From NCBI GenBank assembly GCA_050178135.1, contig JBFXGJ010000018.1:1-37765 (forward strand): a stretch of DNA of 37,765 nt, read 5' to 3'. Source of the stretch: UBA288 sp050178135 (lineage in GTDB: Archaea; Halobacteriota; Methanomicrobia; Methanomicrobiales; Methanospirillaceae). Each line of letters starts with the position of its first letter. The stretch's first letter is position 1. The notes under the pieces are model-generated. The model saw only the letters and a program-made list of their open reading frames with translations. It ran no database searches and had not been told where the DNA came from. Shown here in pieces: positions 15,395-21,750 of this stretch. A program made the position numbers and the translations under genes.

Positions 15395-16593
15395 GCGCCC
15401 ACCGCCTCCGCGAACGCCGCCGCGAACTCTGGAAAGCCGCCCACCGGGACGGACGCGCCGGCCCGACGGGCATGTCCCCCCCCGGACCCGCCGGCCTCGA
15501 CCGCCAGCTGGCGGACCAGGAGTCCGAGCGGGACCGGGCCGTCGGCGCGGGCCGAGATCCGGACCATGCCGCCGTCCTGTGCTGCGACCAGCACCGGCCC
15601 GCCGACGGGGCCAGCGAGCGCGGTCGCGACATCGCCGACGAGCGACGGGTCATCGACCAGGAAGGCGAACGCGGCCTCCTCGACCGGCCGTGCCCCGGCG
15701 ATCGCCAGGATCACCCGGCGCCGGTACGCGGCCGCGACCTCCCGCGCCTCCTCGACGGCCCCGGGAGACCGGAGGCAGACCGAGGCGGCGAGACCGCCAC
15801 GCCCTGACTTGCCGCAGGCCTCGACGACGGCAGCGAGGGTCCTCGCGTCGGCGAGGACCTCGCGCAGGCAGAGGACCCGGTCGCCCCAGAGCGCCTCGAT
15901 CGACCCGGGTGCGGCCTTCTCGGCCGTGTCGAGCACGACCAGCGAGAGGAGGTGGTCGAGGGCCGGCCCGCCCTCTCCGGACGAAGCCCGGAGGAGTTCG
16001 CGTACCTTTCCCGCGTCCCCGGAGATGCCGGGGAGGTACGGGTCGATCGCGAGCTCCAGCTGCTCGGCGATCGAGCTGCCGGGGAGCATGATGCCCCGTT
16101 CCAGCTCGAGGACACCGTTTGCCACCCCGTCGTTCAGGATCTCCGCGTTCTCGTCCTCGAAGGCCTGCCCGTCCCCGAGCACGCCTGCAACGGCAAGCCC
16201 GGCGAGGTCGCGGCAGTTCGCGAGCCGGTTTGCCGCATTAAAGGCAAGGGCGGCCGCAGAGAGCACCCGCTCCCCGTCGAGCCCGGCGGCGTGAGGGTTC
16301 AGCACCACGCCATCCCCGCGGGCGACCGGTGCGTGGTGGTCGAGGACCGCCACGTCGGCGGGCAGGTCTTCAAGGCCGGCCCCGAGGTCACAGAGGAGGG
16401 TGGTCGCCCCGCCATCGAGGTCAGGGACCCGGTCAACCACCCGGAGTCGGAAGCCGATCCCCCGTCTCCTGAGCGCGTGGCAGACGATCGACGCCGCCGC
16501 AACCCCATCCGCATCGTGGTGGCCGTAGACCTCCACGTATCGCTGTTCCTCGAGAAAGCGGGCGAGGCGTTCGGCTGCGGCATCGATCGACAT
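15391..16593 (-). CDS. DHH family phosphoesterase (archaeal RecJ-like / GAN-like)
   Basis: A 400-residue DHH-DHHA1 protein. Motif I is VYGHHDADGVAAASI (residues ~23-37), motif III is VAVLDHHAPVARGD (~103) and the DHHA1 RNA/DNA-binding signature GSGGGHARRAGASV lies near the C-terminus (~371-384). In archaea such proteins include the GINS-associated nuclease GAN, a 5'-3' single-strand exonuclease of the replisome, and other RecJ-like nucleases or nanoRNases. The placement beside rps15 is a common archaeal arrangement for a RecJ-like gene. Which of these it is cannot be settled from sequence alone. It begins 6 bp after rps15 and overlaps pcc1 by 4 bp. Confidence 0.88.
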   Translation of the reverse strand: MSIDAAAERLARFLEEQRYVEVYGHHDADGVAAASIVCHALRRRGIGFRLRVVDRVPDLDGGATTLLCDLGAGLEDLPADVAVLDHHAPVARGDGVVLNPHAAGLDGERVLSAAALAFNAANRLANCRDLAGLAVAGVLGDGQAFEDENAEILNDGVANGVLELERGIMLPGSSIAEQLELAIDPYLPGISGDAGKVRELLRASSGEGGPALDHLLSLVVLDTAEKAAPGSIEALWGDRVLCLREVLADARTLAAVVEACGKSGRGGLAASVCLRSPGAVEEAREVAAAYRRRVILAIAGARPVEEAAFAFLVDDPSLVGDVATALAGPVGGPVLVAAQDGGMVRISARADGPVPLGLLVRQLAVEAGGSGGGHARRAGASVPVGGFPEFAAAFAEAVGA

Positions 16594-16599
16594 GGTGGT

Positions 16600-17058
16600 T
16601 TATCTCGAGAGCAGGATCTCTGCCGTTTCGGGCTTGTAGACCCAGCCCTTCGGGAGGCGCTTGGAGCCGACGTAGTACTTCACCAGGCGGCGGACCTTCG
16701 ACTCGGTCAGCTGGAGCTGGCGCTTGTTGTGGACATCGTTCCGGTTCTCCGCAAGGTGCTTGCGCATCCCCAGGGCCTTCACGATCAGGTTCCGGAGGTC
16801 CTCCGGGATCTCGGGCTGGAGCCCGTTCACTTCGAGTATCTCGCCGACCCGCTTTCCGGTGGCGAGCTTGACGTCAGGGACGGCGTACTGGTCCCGCAGG
16901 ATCGTGCCGATCTCGGCGGTCGACCGCTCCTTGCGGTGGAGATCGACGACGAGCTTCTCGATCTCGGCCACGTCGGTCGTCGACCACGCGGGCGGATCTG
17001 CCCGGTGCGGCCGTACGGATCCCGACTTGCCTCTCCGTCGCGCATGCATTCGTGCCAT
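16600..17058 (-). CDS. rps15: 30S ribosomal protein uS15
   Basis: A 152-residue archaeal/eukaryotic-type uS15. The N-terminal extension MARMHARRRGKSGSVRPHR and the tail GSKRLPKGWVYKPETAEILL are diagnostic for the archaeal S15 family, and the central rRNA-binding helices include MRKHLAENRNDVHNKRQLQL. The start is the ATG at 17058; the frame is open 24 codons further upstream but that extension is not conserved. It heads the five-gene minus-strand operon. A leader of more than 100 nt with hairpins precedes it. Confidence 0.97.
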   Translation of the reverse strand: MARMHARRRGKSGSVRPHRADPPAWSTTDVAEIEKLVVDLHRKERSTAEIGTILRDQYAVPDVKLATGKRVGEILEVNGLQPEIPEDLRNLIVKALGMRKHLAENRNDVHNKRQLQLTESKVRRLVKYYVGSKRLPKGWVYKPETAEILLSR

Positions 17059-17135
17059 AGTTCTACTCCGATTCCGATAGTCCCGAGAAGAGCAGCGAAA
17101 AGACGCACGCTCTGTAATCCCAAGCCCCATAGGGC

Positions 17136-17178
17136 CGCGCAGCGATGCGCGTCGGACTTACCGGTGTGTCGTGCACAC
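17136..17178 (-). promoter_or_regulatory. two hairpins in the rps15 leader region
   Basis: Upstream of rps15 are two perfect inverted repeats: CGCGCA / TGCGCG (17136-17141 and 17146-17151, 4-nt loop) and GTGTG / CACAC (17164-17168 and 17174-17178, 5-nt loop). A minus-strand TATA-like box (AATGTATAGT) lies at 17195-17204, with another (CCTTATGATG) at 17216-17225. The first promoter would start near 17174, the second near 17195; at least the inner hairpin should be in the mRNA. Confidence 0.4.
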
Positions 17179-17243
17179 GTCAGCGACGGTGCCGACTATA
17201 CATTCTCCCGGTGGCATCATAAGGCTGCCGACCATTCCAAAAG

Positions 17244-17250
17244 GATTATA
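17244..17250 (+). promoter_or_regulatory. TATA-like box of the lipoprotein gene
   Basis: CCAAAAGGATTATACTCC contains an A-rich BRE-like part followed by ATTATA, centred 27 nt before the GTG at 17274. No Shine-Dalgarno sequence follows. This spacing matches the other presumed leaderless genes in the window. Confidence 0.5.
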
Positions 17251-17273
17251 CTCCGCCGCGGCGTCCCCCCGAT

Positions 17274-18719
17274 GTGTCAATTGATCGCATGGTCAGACCG
17301 CTCGCCCTCCTGCTCCTCCTCAGCGGCGCCCTCCTCGGTGCCGGGTGCACCGCGCCGGCGGGCCAGGGCGGCATCGCCTCGTCCGGAACTGCAGGACTCG
17401 CCCTCTACTCGGACCCGGTCCATCTCTTCTCGCTCGAGAAGCCCACCTCCTGGGTCGTCACCGTGGGGGACGAGATCGAGGTCCGCGACCCGGCATCGAA
17501 CGGAGCCCGCGTCGTCCTCCGCCCACTCTTCCTGAGCGGCACGTACCGAACGGCGAATGCAGGTACGGTCGCGAACTACCTGGTGGGCCAGGAAGCGAAG
17601 CGCACGACGGGGTTCACGGTCAGCTCCGCCCGCCAGGCCAGTGACGGCTCGATGCTCGAACTTGTCGCCGCGTACGACCGGTCGGGCGTGCCGATGACCG
17701 GGGTCTACACGATCTTCGTCCGGTCTCCCTATGGCATGTACTCCGCCTACGAAGCGCCGCGGGCCACCTTCTCCCGGGACGAGCCGGTCATGCGGGCGGT
17801 TGCCGCCTCCTTCACCCAGCTTTCAGCGCAGGGGACGGGGGGCGCGACGGCAACTCCGGGCCAGAGCAGCATCGGCCCGCTGCGCGAGACGCAGCAGTCG
17901 GGTGGTGTCTCGATGAAGGTCCCCGACGGGTGGAATGTCCAGGTCATGCCGTACTGCGCAGGCCTTGTTGCGGCGGACCCGCAGAACACTCGGGGTGTCG
18001 TCTTCCTCAACAGCCTGCACAAGGAGCCCGGGACGACTCTCCCGCCCGGGGTCACCCCCGAGGAGTACATGACCGATTACCTCTCCAGGGACTTCACGAC
18101 CGTCTCCGACGTCCGCATCCTGTCATACGAGGACACCGACCTCTCGGCGCTTTCGAGCGGCACGGCGAGCGTCAAGGCGATGCGGATCACCTTTGTGAAC
18201 AGCGGAACACCGACGACCGGTTCATTCATGGTCGGGACCTCCCAGGTGGGCGGCGGGTACTTCACGGCGGTCGAGTACCTATGGGGGATCTACGCCCCGA
18301 CGACCGACTGGGAGCGCGACGCGCCGGTCCTCCTCGAGTCCTTCTTCTCCATCGACTACAGCCAGGCGACCCTCGAGGGATGCCGCCGTCTCCTCGCTGC
18401 GTCCTGGGGAGCCGGCTCCCGGTCGAGCGGCTCCGGGAGTTCCGCCGGGGGCGACTCCCGCGAGCAACAGTTGAAGGACTGGTACGCCCGCCAGGAGAAC
18501 GAGGACGTCTTTTTAGAGAAGTTCGACGACTACATCTTCAACCGGGACCGGGTCTACAACCCCGAGACCAACGAGGTCTACCACGTCGACCAGAACTTCT
18601 ACCAGTACTACGATATCCACCGGGAGCAGTTCCGGCAACAGGACCTGCAACCCCTCACCGACAGCCAGTTCCGGAGCCTGGTCCCGCTCGATGGGAACCT
18701 GCACATCCAGCCGAATTGA
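17274..18719 (+). CDS. predicted lipoprotein with two PsbP-like repeats
   Basis: A secreted lipoprotein of 481 residues from the GTG at 17274, or 476 from the ATG at 17289. The hydrophobic leader RPLALLLLLSGALLGAGC ends in a lipobox whose cysteine (C25 from the GTG) would be lipid-anchored. Two similar beta-rich segments follow. One is about 40-190 (YSDPVHLFSLEKPTSWVVTV...), the other about 205-375 (GGVSMKVPDGWNVQV...EEYMTDYLS). Both have the pattern of a PsbP/DUF-type fold recurring in archaeal lipoproteins. A Ser/Gly linker then leads to an acidic, Tyr-rich C-terminal tail (ENDVFLEKFDDYIFNRD region, then VYHVDQNFYQYYDI). I prefer the GTG because the TATA-like box is 27 nt upstream. Function unknown. 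Confidence 0.82.
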   Translation: MSIDRMVRPLALLLLLSGALLGAGCTAPAGQGGIASSGTAGLALYSDPVHLFSLEKPTSWVVTVGDEIEVRDPASNGARVVLRPLFLSGTYRTANAGTVANYLVGQEAKRTTGFTVSSARQASDGSMLELVAAYDRSGVPMTGVYTIFVRSPYGMYSAYEAPRATFSRDEPVMRAVAASFTQLSAQGTGGATATPGQSSIGPLRETQQSGGVSMKVPDGWNVQVMPYCAGLVAADPQNTRGVVFLNSLHKEPGTTLPPGVTPEEYMTDYLSRDFTTVSDVRILSYEDTDLSALSSGTASVKAMRITFVNSGTPTTGSFMVGTSQVGGGYFTAVEYLWGIYAPTTDWERDAPVLLESFFSIDYSQATLEGCRRLLAASWGAGSRSSGSGSSAGGDSREQQLKDWYARQENEDVFLEKFDDYIFNRDRVYNPETNEVYHVDQNFYQYYDIHREQFRQQDLQPLTDSQFRSLVPLDGNLHIQPN

Positions 18720-18725
18720 AAAAAA
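18719..18725 (-). terminator. U-run terminator after arvC
   Basis: Seven consecutive A on the plus strand, read as seven U by the minus-strand arv transcript, about 37 nt past the arvC stop and after a pyrimidine-rich stretch. It coincides with the end of the convergent lipoprotein gene. Confidence 0.5.
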
Positions 18726-18761
18726 GGGGAAGGGGAAACCTCCCTCTCCTGCAGTCTCCGT

Positions 18762-19172
18762 TCAGAGTTCGTCCTTGGGCGGGCGGCGATGCCGCCCCTT
18801 TTTCTTGCCCATGGAGAGGATGTCGACCCCGTACTGCCCGGCCTTTCCGAGCCCGATCACCATCTCGTCCGACCTGCCCAGGCGCTCGATGTTGATCTCG
18901 TATGAACCCGGGCCGCGGATGCGGATCGTCTCGATCGACTCGTGCAGGGGCCGGTCGGGGACCTCGTCGACCTCGACCGGGATCTCGTGCACGTCCTCGT
19001 CCGGCGCTTCTTCGACGAGGTCCTCAAGGGGGGTCTCTTCGAGCACGTCGCGGTGCCGTTCCTCGGCACGGACGTAGAGGAAGCGCTTTCCGCCGCAGCT
19101 CGGGCATCCGCGGAGGACGTCCTGCGACCCGTCCTCGAACTCCCTTCCGCAGGTCGTGCACTTGTGGGGCAT
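18762..19172 (-). CDS. arvC: ArvC/OapC family zinc-ribbon protein
   Basis: A 136-residue acidic protein with an N-terminal zinc ribbon: CTTC at residues 5-8 and CPSC at 23-26 (C-x2-C-x14-C-x2-C). The C-terminal ~60 residues (SIETIRIRGPGSYEINIERL onward) form a predicted beta domain ending in a basic tail (GKKKGRHRRPPKDEL). It is the third gene of the euryarchaeal module GTPase / DUF2073 / Zn-ribbon, named oapABC from its place near an origin in Haloferax and later arvABC because the GTPase is needed for extracellular vesicle formation there. The ribbon may bind the partner proteins or nucleic acid. It begins 3 bp after the arvB stop. Family membership is firm by context and architecture; its own activity is unknown. 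Confidence 0.88.
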   Translation of the reverse strand: MPHKCTTCGREFEDGSQDVLRGCPSCGGKRFLYVRAEERHRDVLEETPLEDLVEEAPDEDVHEIPVEVDEVPDRPLHESIETIRIRGPGSYEINIERLGRSDEMVIGLGKAGQYGVDILSMGKKKGRHRRPPKDEL

Positions 19173-19175
19173 GGA

Positions 19176-19541
19176 CTACCGTGACGAGACCCAGGCGCTG
19201 ATCAGGTCGCGTTCCTTCCGGAGCATCTTGAGCTGGTTCGCGGGCCCGATCACGGTCAGTCGCGACGGCGACTCCTTGTTCCCGAACAGCCGCGCGAGCA
19301 ATCCGCCGCCCTGCGAGCGCGCGGGATAGGTCTCCATCTCGATCCCGGCAAAGCCGTCGGGCGAGATCTCCATCATGGTCATCTCGATCAGCCGGCTCGA
19401 CTCCTCGGGAGAGAGGCCCTTTTCGAGCACCACGATATTCCCGGCCATGACCTCGTCGAGAATCAGCCGGATCTTCTCCATCGAAGTGAGCCGCGCAAGG
19501 CGCTCCTCCGAGATAAGGTCCAGTTGTACGCCCTGAATCAT
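19176..19541 (-). CDS. arvB: ArvB/OapB family protein (DUF2073)
   Basis: A 121-residue protein of the DUF2073 family, always found next to the Era-like GTPase in euryarchaea. The sequence starts MIQGVQLDLISEERLARLTS and has MEKIRLILDEVMAGNIVVLE, then a strand-rich half with a glycine-rich loop (GGGLLARLFGNKESPSRLTV). There is no signal peptide or membrane helix. By analogy with Haloferax volcanii, the three-gene module works in vesicle biogenesis, with the GTPase as main actor; the biochemical role of ArvB is not established. A GGTGAT Shine-Dalgarno overlaps the arvA stop; the gap to arvA is 7 bp. Confidence 0.88.
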   Translation of the reverse strand: MIQGVQLDLISEERLARLTSMEKIRLILDEVMAGNIVVLEKGLSPEESSRLIEMTMMEISPDGFAGIEMETYPARSQGGGLLARLFGNKESPSRLTVIGPANQLKMLRKERDLISAWVSSR

Positions 19542-19548
19542 GCCGCGA

Positions 19549-20190
19549 TCACCCGAAGAACTCGATCATCTTGTCGTAGAGCTCATCCACGTTCGTCCCT
19601 TCGAGCCCCGAGATGGAGATGACGGGGTGCTGCGGGAAAGCGGACTTGATCCGGGCCGGCGAGGCGTCCGGAAGGTCGATCTTGTTGGCGACGATGACCA
19701 CCGGGAGGTCCCGTGACTCGATGATCCCGACCATCATGATGTTGACCTGTGCGAACGGGTCCAGGGTCGAGTCGAGCATGTAGATGACCCCGTCGATGTC
19801 CTCGCGGAGCCAGTGCATCGCCTCGGCCACCCCCTCGGTCGCTTCGCGTGCACGCTTCACCGCCTCCTCCTTTTCGATCCCGTATTCGGTGAACTCGTGG
19901 TAGTCGATCTTGGTCGTCACCCCGGGGGTATCGACGATGTCGATCACGATCGAGTCACCGTTTCCGTTCGAGATGGTCACGTCCTCCTTGCGCCGAGCGC
20001 GCCGGGTCTCGTGGGGGACCTCCGAGACGGGGCCGAGCGCGTCGCCGGTCCAGTCTCGTACGATACGGTTGGCGAGCGTGGTCTTTCCCGCGTTCGGCGG
20101 GCCGTATATACCGATCCGCGCCCGCTTCTTCTTGAAGAAAACCCGCAAAAACCGTGAGAGCCGTTTCTTTGCCTTCGTCAGAATATCCAT
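19549..20190 (-). CDS. arvA: Era-like small GTPase ArvA/OapA
   Basis: A 213-residue Ras-like/Era-like GTPase. G1 is GPPNAGKT (30-37), G3 is DTPG (87-90), G4 is NKID (169-172) and G5 is within SISGLEG. The N-terminal ~25 residues are strongly basic and hydrophobic (KAKKRLSRFLRVFFKKKRAR), which would suit an amphipathic membrane-binding helix. In Haloferax volcanii the orthologue ArvA drives extracellular vesicle formation, working like a coat or scission GTPase. A similar role here is inferred. It heads the arvABC operon (gaps of 7 and 3 bp) and is divergent from the CBS-domain operon with a 236-bp shared region. GGGGTG precedes the ATG as a Shine-Dalgarno. Confidence 0.9.
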   Translation of the reverse strand: MDILTKAKKRLSRFLRVFFKKKRARIGIYGPPNAGKTTLANRIVRDWTGDALGPVSEVPHETRRARRKEDVTISNGNGDSIVIDIVDTPGVTTKIDYHEFTEYGIEKEEAVKRAREATEGVAEAMHWLREDIDGVIYMLDSTLDPFAQVNIMMVGIIESRDLPVVIVANKIDLPDASPARIKSAFPQHPVISISGLEGTNVDELYDKMIEFFG

Positions 20191-20224
20191 GCAGCACCCC
20201 GGCCGATGATGCTAGAAGTGTTAT

Positions 20225-20243
20225 GGCTCATGCGTAATGAGCC
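20225..20243 (-). promoter_or_regulatory. 7-bp perfect inverted repeat upstream of arvA
   Basis: GGCTCAT (20225-20231) and ATGAGCC (20237-20243) with a 5-nt spacer, 35-53 nt before the arvA ATG. If arvA is transcribed from the TATA-like box at 20286-20296, this is a leader hairpin. If it uses GCCATAACAC (minus strand, about 20217-20226), it overlaps BRE and TATA and would act as an operator. Confidence 0.45.
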
Positions 20244-20285
20244 CTTTGGACAGCCGACCTCTCCAGGTCGCTCCGTCGAGGGAAT

Positions 20286-20296
20286 CCTTTTATCCG
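20286..20296. promoter_or_regulatory. AT-rich TATA-like box shared by arvA and CBS operon
   Basis: CCTTTTATCC in the divergent region reads GGATAAAAGG on the other strand. On the plus strand it would set transcription start near 20317, just before the stem-loop at 20318. On the minus strand it would start near 20265 and give arvA a 75-nt leader. Direction cannot be decided by eye. Confidence 0.4.
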
Positions 20297-20317
20297 AGAC
20301 GGGCCTATCTCCTCTCG

Positions 20318-20338
20318 TCGGGCCAAGGATTAGCCCGA
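20318..20338 (+). ncRNA. candidate 5'-leader stem-loop with CAAGGATTA loop (copy 1)
   Basis: TCGGGC (20318-20323) and GCCCGA (20333-20338) form a perfect 6-bp stem around the 9-nt loop CAAGGATTA. The identical loop, with a different perfect stem, recurs at 29902-29922. A second GCCCGA at 20361-20366 could pair with the same left arm, and CGGG-ATTG-CCCG (20354-20365) makes an alternative small hairpin, so mutually exclusive folds are possible. The stem begins exactly 109 nt before the ATG at 20427. It is transcribed only if the promoter at 20286-20296 drives the CBS operon. Confidence 0.4.
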
Positions 20339-20370
20339 AATTCCGAAAAAACCCGGGATTGCCCGATCTG

Positions 20371-20385
20371 GAAAACCTTAATGAA
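20371..20385 (+). promoter_or_regulatory. proximal BRE/TATA-like element of the CBS operon
   Basis: GAAAACCTTAATGAA has an A-rich BRE-like half and a TTAATGA TATA-like half, similar to GAAACCTTATT at 6190-6200. It would start transcription near 20407, giving a 20-nt leader with the GGGGGG Shine-Dalgarno at 20413-20418. This competes with the upstream box at 20286-20296. Confidence 0.45.
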
Positions 20386-20408
20386 CTATAATGTTAATTA
20401 TGGTTCAT
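20381..20408 (+). promoter_or_regulatory. 28-bp palindrome: operator or leader hairpin of CBS operon
   Basis: Two 12-nt arms, ATGAACTATAAT (20381-20392) and ATTATGGTTCAT (20397-20408), surround the spacer GTTA. Eleven of twelve positions are complementary as DNA. The remaining T/G pair is a G-U wobble in RNA, so the transcript could form an unbroken 12-bp stem with a GUUA tetraloop. It lies between the proximal TATA-like box and the Shine-Dalgarno (20413-20418), 18 nt before the ATG. It is either a repressor operator at the start site or an RNA hairpin controlling ribosome access. Confidence 0.65.
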
Positions 20409-20426
20409 CTCAGGGGGGACACCTGA

Positions 20427-20987
20427 ATGAAGTCGTCCGACACCATGCACCTGGAGACGAGGGTACCGCTCAAGGAGATGATGAGCAGCAACCCGACCAC
20501 GCTGGACTACAACGCCACGGTCGCCGAAGCGGCCCGCACTATGTGCCGGGACGATGTGGGAAGTTGCATCATCCTGGAGAACGGACTCCCGATCGGCATC
20601 GCGACCGAGCAGGACATCAACTGTAAGGTGGTCGCGTTCGACCGTCGGCCGAGCGAGGTCCAGGTAAGCGAGATCATGTCCACCCCCCTGATCACGATCG
20701 GCTCCGAGCGCACCGTCTCGGAGGCGGCGCAGATGATGGTCCGGCACAAGGTCCGGCGACTCCCGGTGGTGGACGAGAACTACCGCGTGATCGGGATCGT
20801 GACCGTGCGTGATCTCCTCTCCGTCGCCAACGAGATCAACGAGATCATGACCGACCTCGTGCTGATCAACCGGGAGGAGGGGTACGAGGGCGGAGTCTGC
20901 GAACGGTGCGGTATCATGGCCTCGGACCTCGTTCGGTCGGATGGCCAGCTCCTCTGCACCCATTGCCGCGTCGAGGAGCATCTCTGA
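20427..20987 (+). CDS. CBS pair protein with C-terminal zinc ribbon
   Basis: First gene of the five-gene CBS operon, 186 residues. CBS1 spans about 15-72 (MMSSNPTTLDYNATVAEAAR, then PIGIATEQDIN), CBS2 about 80-140 (IMSTPLITIGSERTVSEAAQ, then VIGIVTVRDLL). The C-terminal 30 residues carry two cysteine pairs, CERC and CTHC, spaced C-x2-C-x15-C-x2-C, a compact zinc ribbon. CBS pairs bind adenosyl ligands such as AMP, ATP or SAM. The ribbon suggests that ligand state is passed to a protein or nucleic-acid partner. A GGGGGG Shine-Dalgarno precedes the ATG, and the palindrome at 20381-20408 sits just before it. Its TGA overlaps the ATG of the next gene by one base. It is the only member with a non-CBS domain. 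Confidence 0.92.
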   Translation: MKSSDTMHLETRVPLKEMMSSNPTTLDYNATVAEAARTMCRDDVGSCIILENGLPIGIATEQDINCKVVAFDRRPSEVQVSEIMSTPLITIGSERTVSEAAQMMVRHKVRRLPVVDENYRVIGIVTVRDLLSVANEINEIMTDLVLINREEGYEGGVCERCGIMASDLVRSDGQLLCTHCRVEEHL

Positions 20988-21742
20988 TGAAATCGGCGGC
21001 AGACCTCCTCTGCGAGGTCCCGCTGCTCCACTCCGATGACCGGGTCACCCGGGCCCGGTCCGTCCTTCGCGAAGACCAGTATCGCGAGGTCCTGGTGGTG
21101 GACGACCGCGGGGCGCTCGTCGGATACGTCGATATCTCGGACGTCCTCCGGGTCGCTGCGACCCGGTCGAATGTGACACTCGACGGGTTCGTTCGCGAGG
21201 CGCCGTCGGCCTCGCTCGATGCGAGCCTGGAGCGAGTCGGGGTTCTCCTCCGCGAGGCGAGGACCGACACGGTGGCGGTTCTCGGCGCCGACGGCAGGGT
21301 CCTGGGGGGGGTGCTCCTTGCCGGGGTCTTCCCGATCCTGGTCTCACGCCACGACCCCCGGGGCCTGGTGGCCGACCTGATGTCGACCCGGGTCGTCTCG
21401 GTGGAGGCCGACGACCCGGTCTCTCGCGTCCTCTCCCTCGTGAACGTGACCGGCTTCTCGGCGTTCCCGGTCATGAAACGGCGGCAACTGGTGGGCATGG
21501 TCTCGAGGCGGGATCTCCTCTCTTCGGGCCGGTCCCGTCGCGGGACCGACGGCGGGCTTGAGGTGGAGGCGGTGATGACCACCCCTGCCATCACGCTCTC
21601 GCCCGGGGAGCCCGTTCGCGAGGCGGCGACGATGCTCTGCCGGCACGACATCAGCCGTGCCCCGGTCATGGACGGGACGAAGGTCGTCGGGATCCTCGAC
21701 CGGCACGACGTGCTGCGGGGGCTTGCCCTCGCTGAGAACTGA
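20987..21742 (+). CDS. four-CBS-domain protein (second in operon)
   Basis: A 251-residue protein of two CBS pairs. Motif starts are near LLCEVPLLHSDDRVTRARSV (residues ~5-24), VREAPSASLDASLERVGVLL (~63-82), LMSTRVVSVEADDPVSRVLS (~127-146) and VMTTPAITLSPGEPVREAAT (~188-207). Each is followed by a G-x-V/L-x-x-x-D strand-turn (LVGYVDISDVL, LVGMVSRRDLL, VVGILDRHDVL); the second copy is degenerate (VLGGVLLAGVF), so one ligand site is probably lost. The ATG at 20987 overlaps the preceding TGA; the frame is open upstream but that part lies inside the first gene. No enzyme domain, signal or membrane segment. Regulatory function inferred. Confidence 0.9.
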   Translation: MKSAADLLCEVPLLHSDDRVTRARSVLREDQYREVLVVDDRGALVGYVDISDVLRVAATRSNVTLDGFVREAPSASLDASLERVGVLLREARTDTVAVLGADGRVLGGVLLAGVFPILVSRHDPRGLVADLMSTRVVSVEADDPVSRVLSLVNVTGFSAFPVMKRRQLVGMVSRRDLLSSGRSRRGTDGGLEVEAVMTTPAITLSPGEPVREAATMLCRHDISRAPVMDGTKVVGILDRHDVLRGLALAEN

Positions 21743-21750
21743 GGTGACGC

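Noticed and set aside
20324..20332. CAAGGAT loop as a CsrA-type binding hairpin
   Set aside because: The loop resembles the bacterial CsrA consensus (ARGGAU in a hairpin loop), but CsrA is a bacterial protein and is not expected in a methanogen; the resemblance is noted only.
20191..20426. Replication origin beside the arv (oap) genes
   Set aside because: In Haloferax these genes lie near an origin, but here I see no repeated origin-recognition-box motifs and no Cdc6/Orc1 gene in the window.
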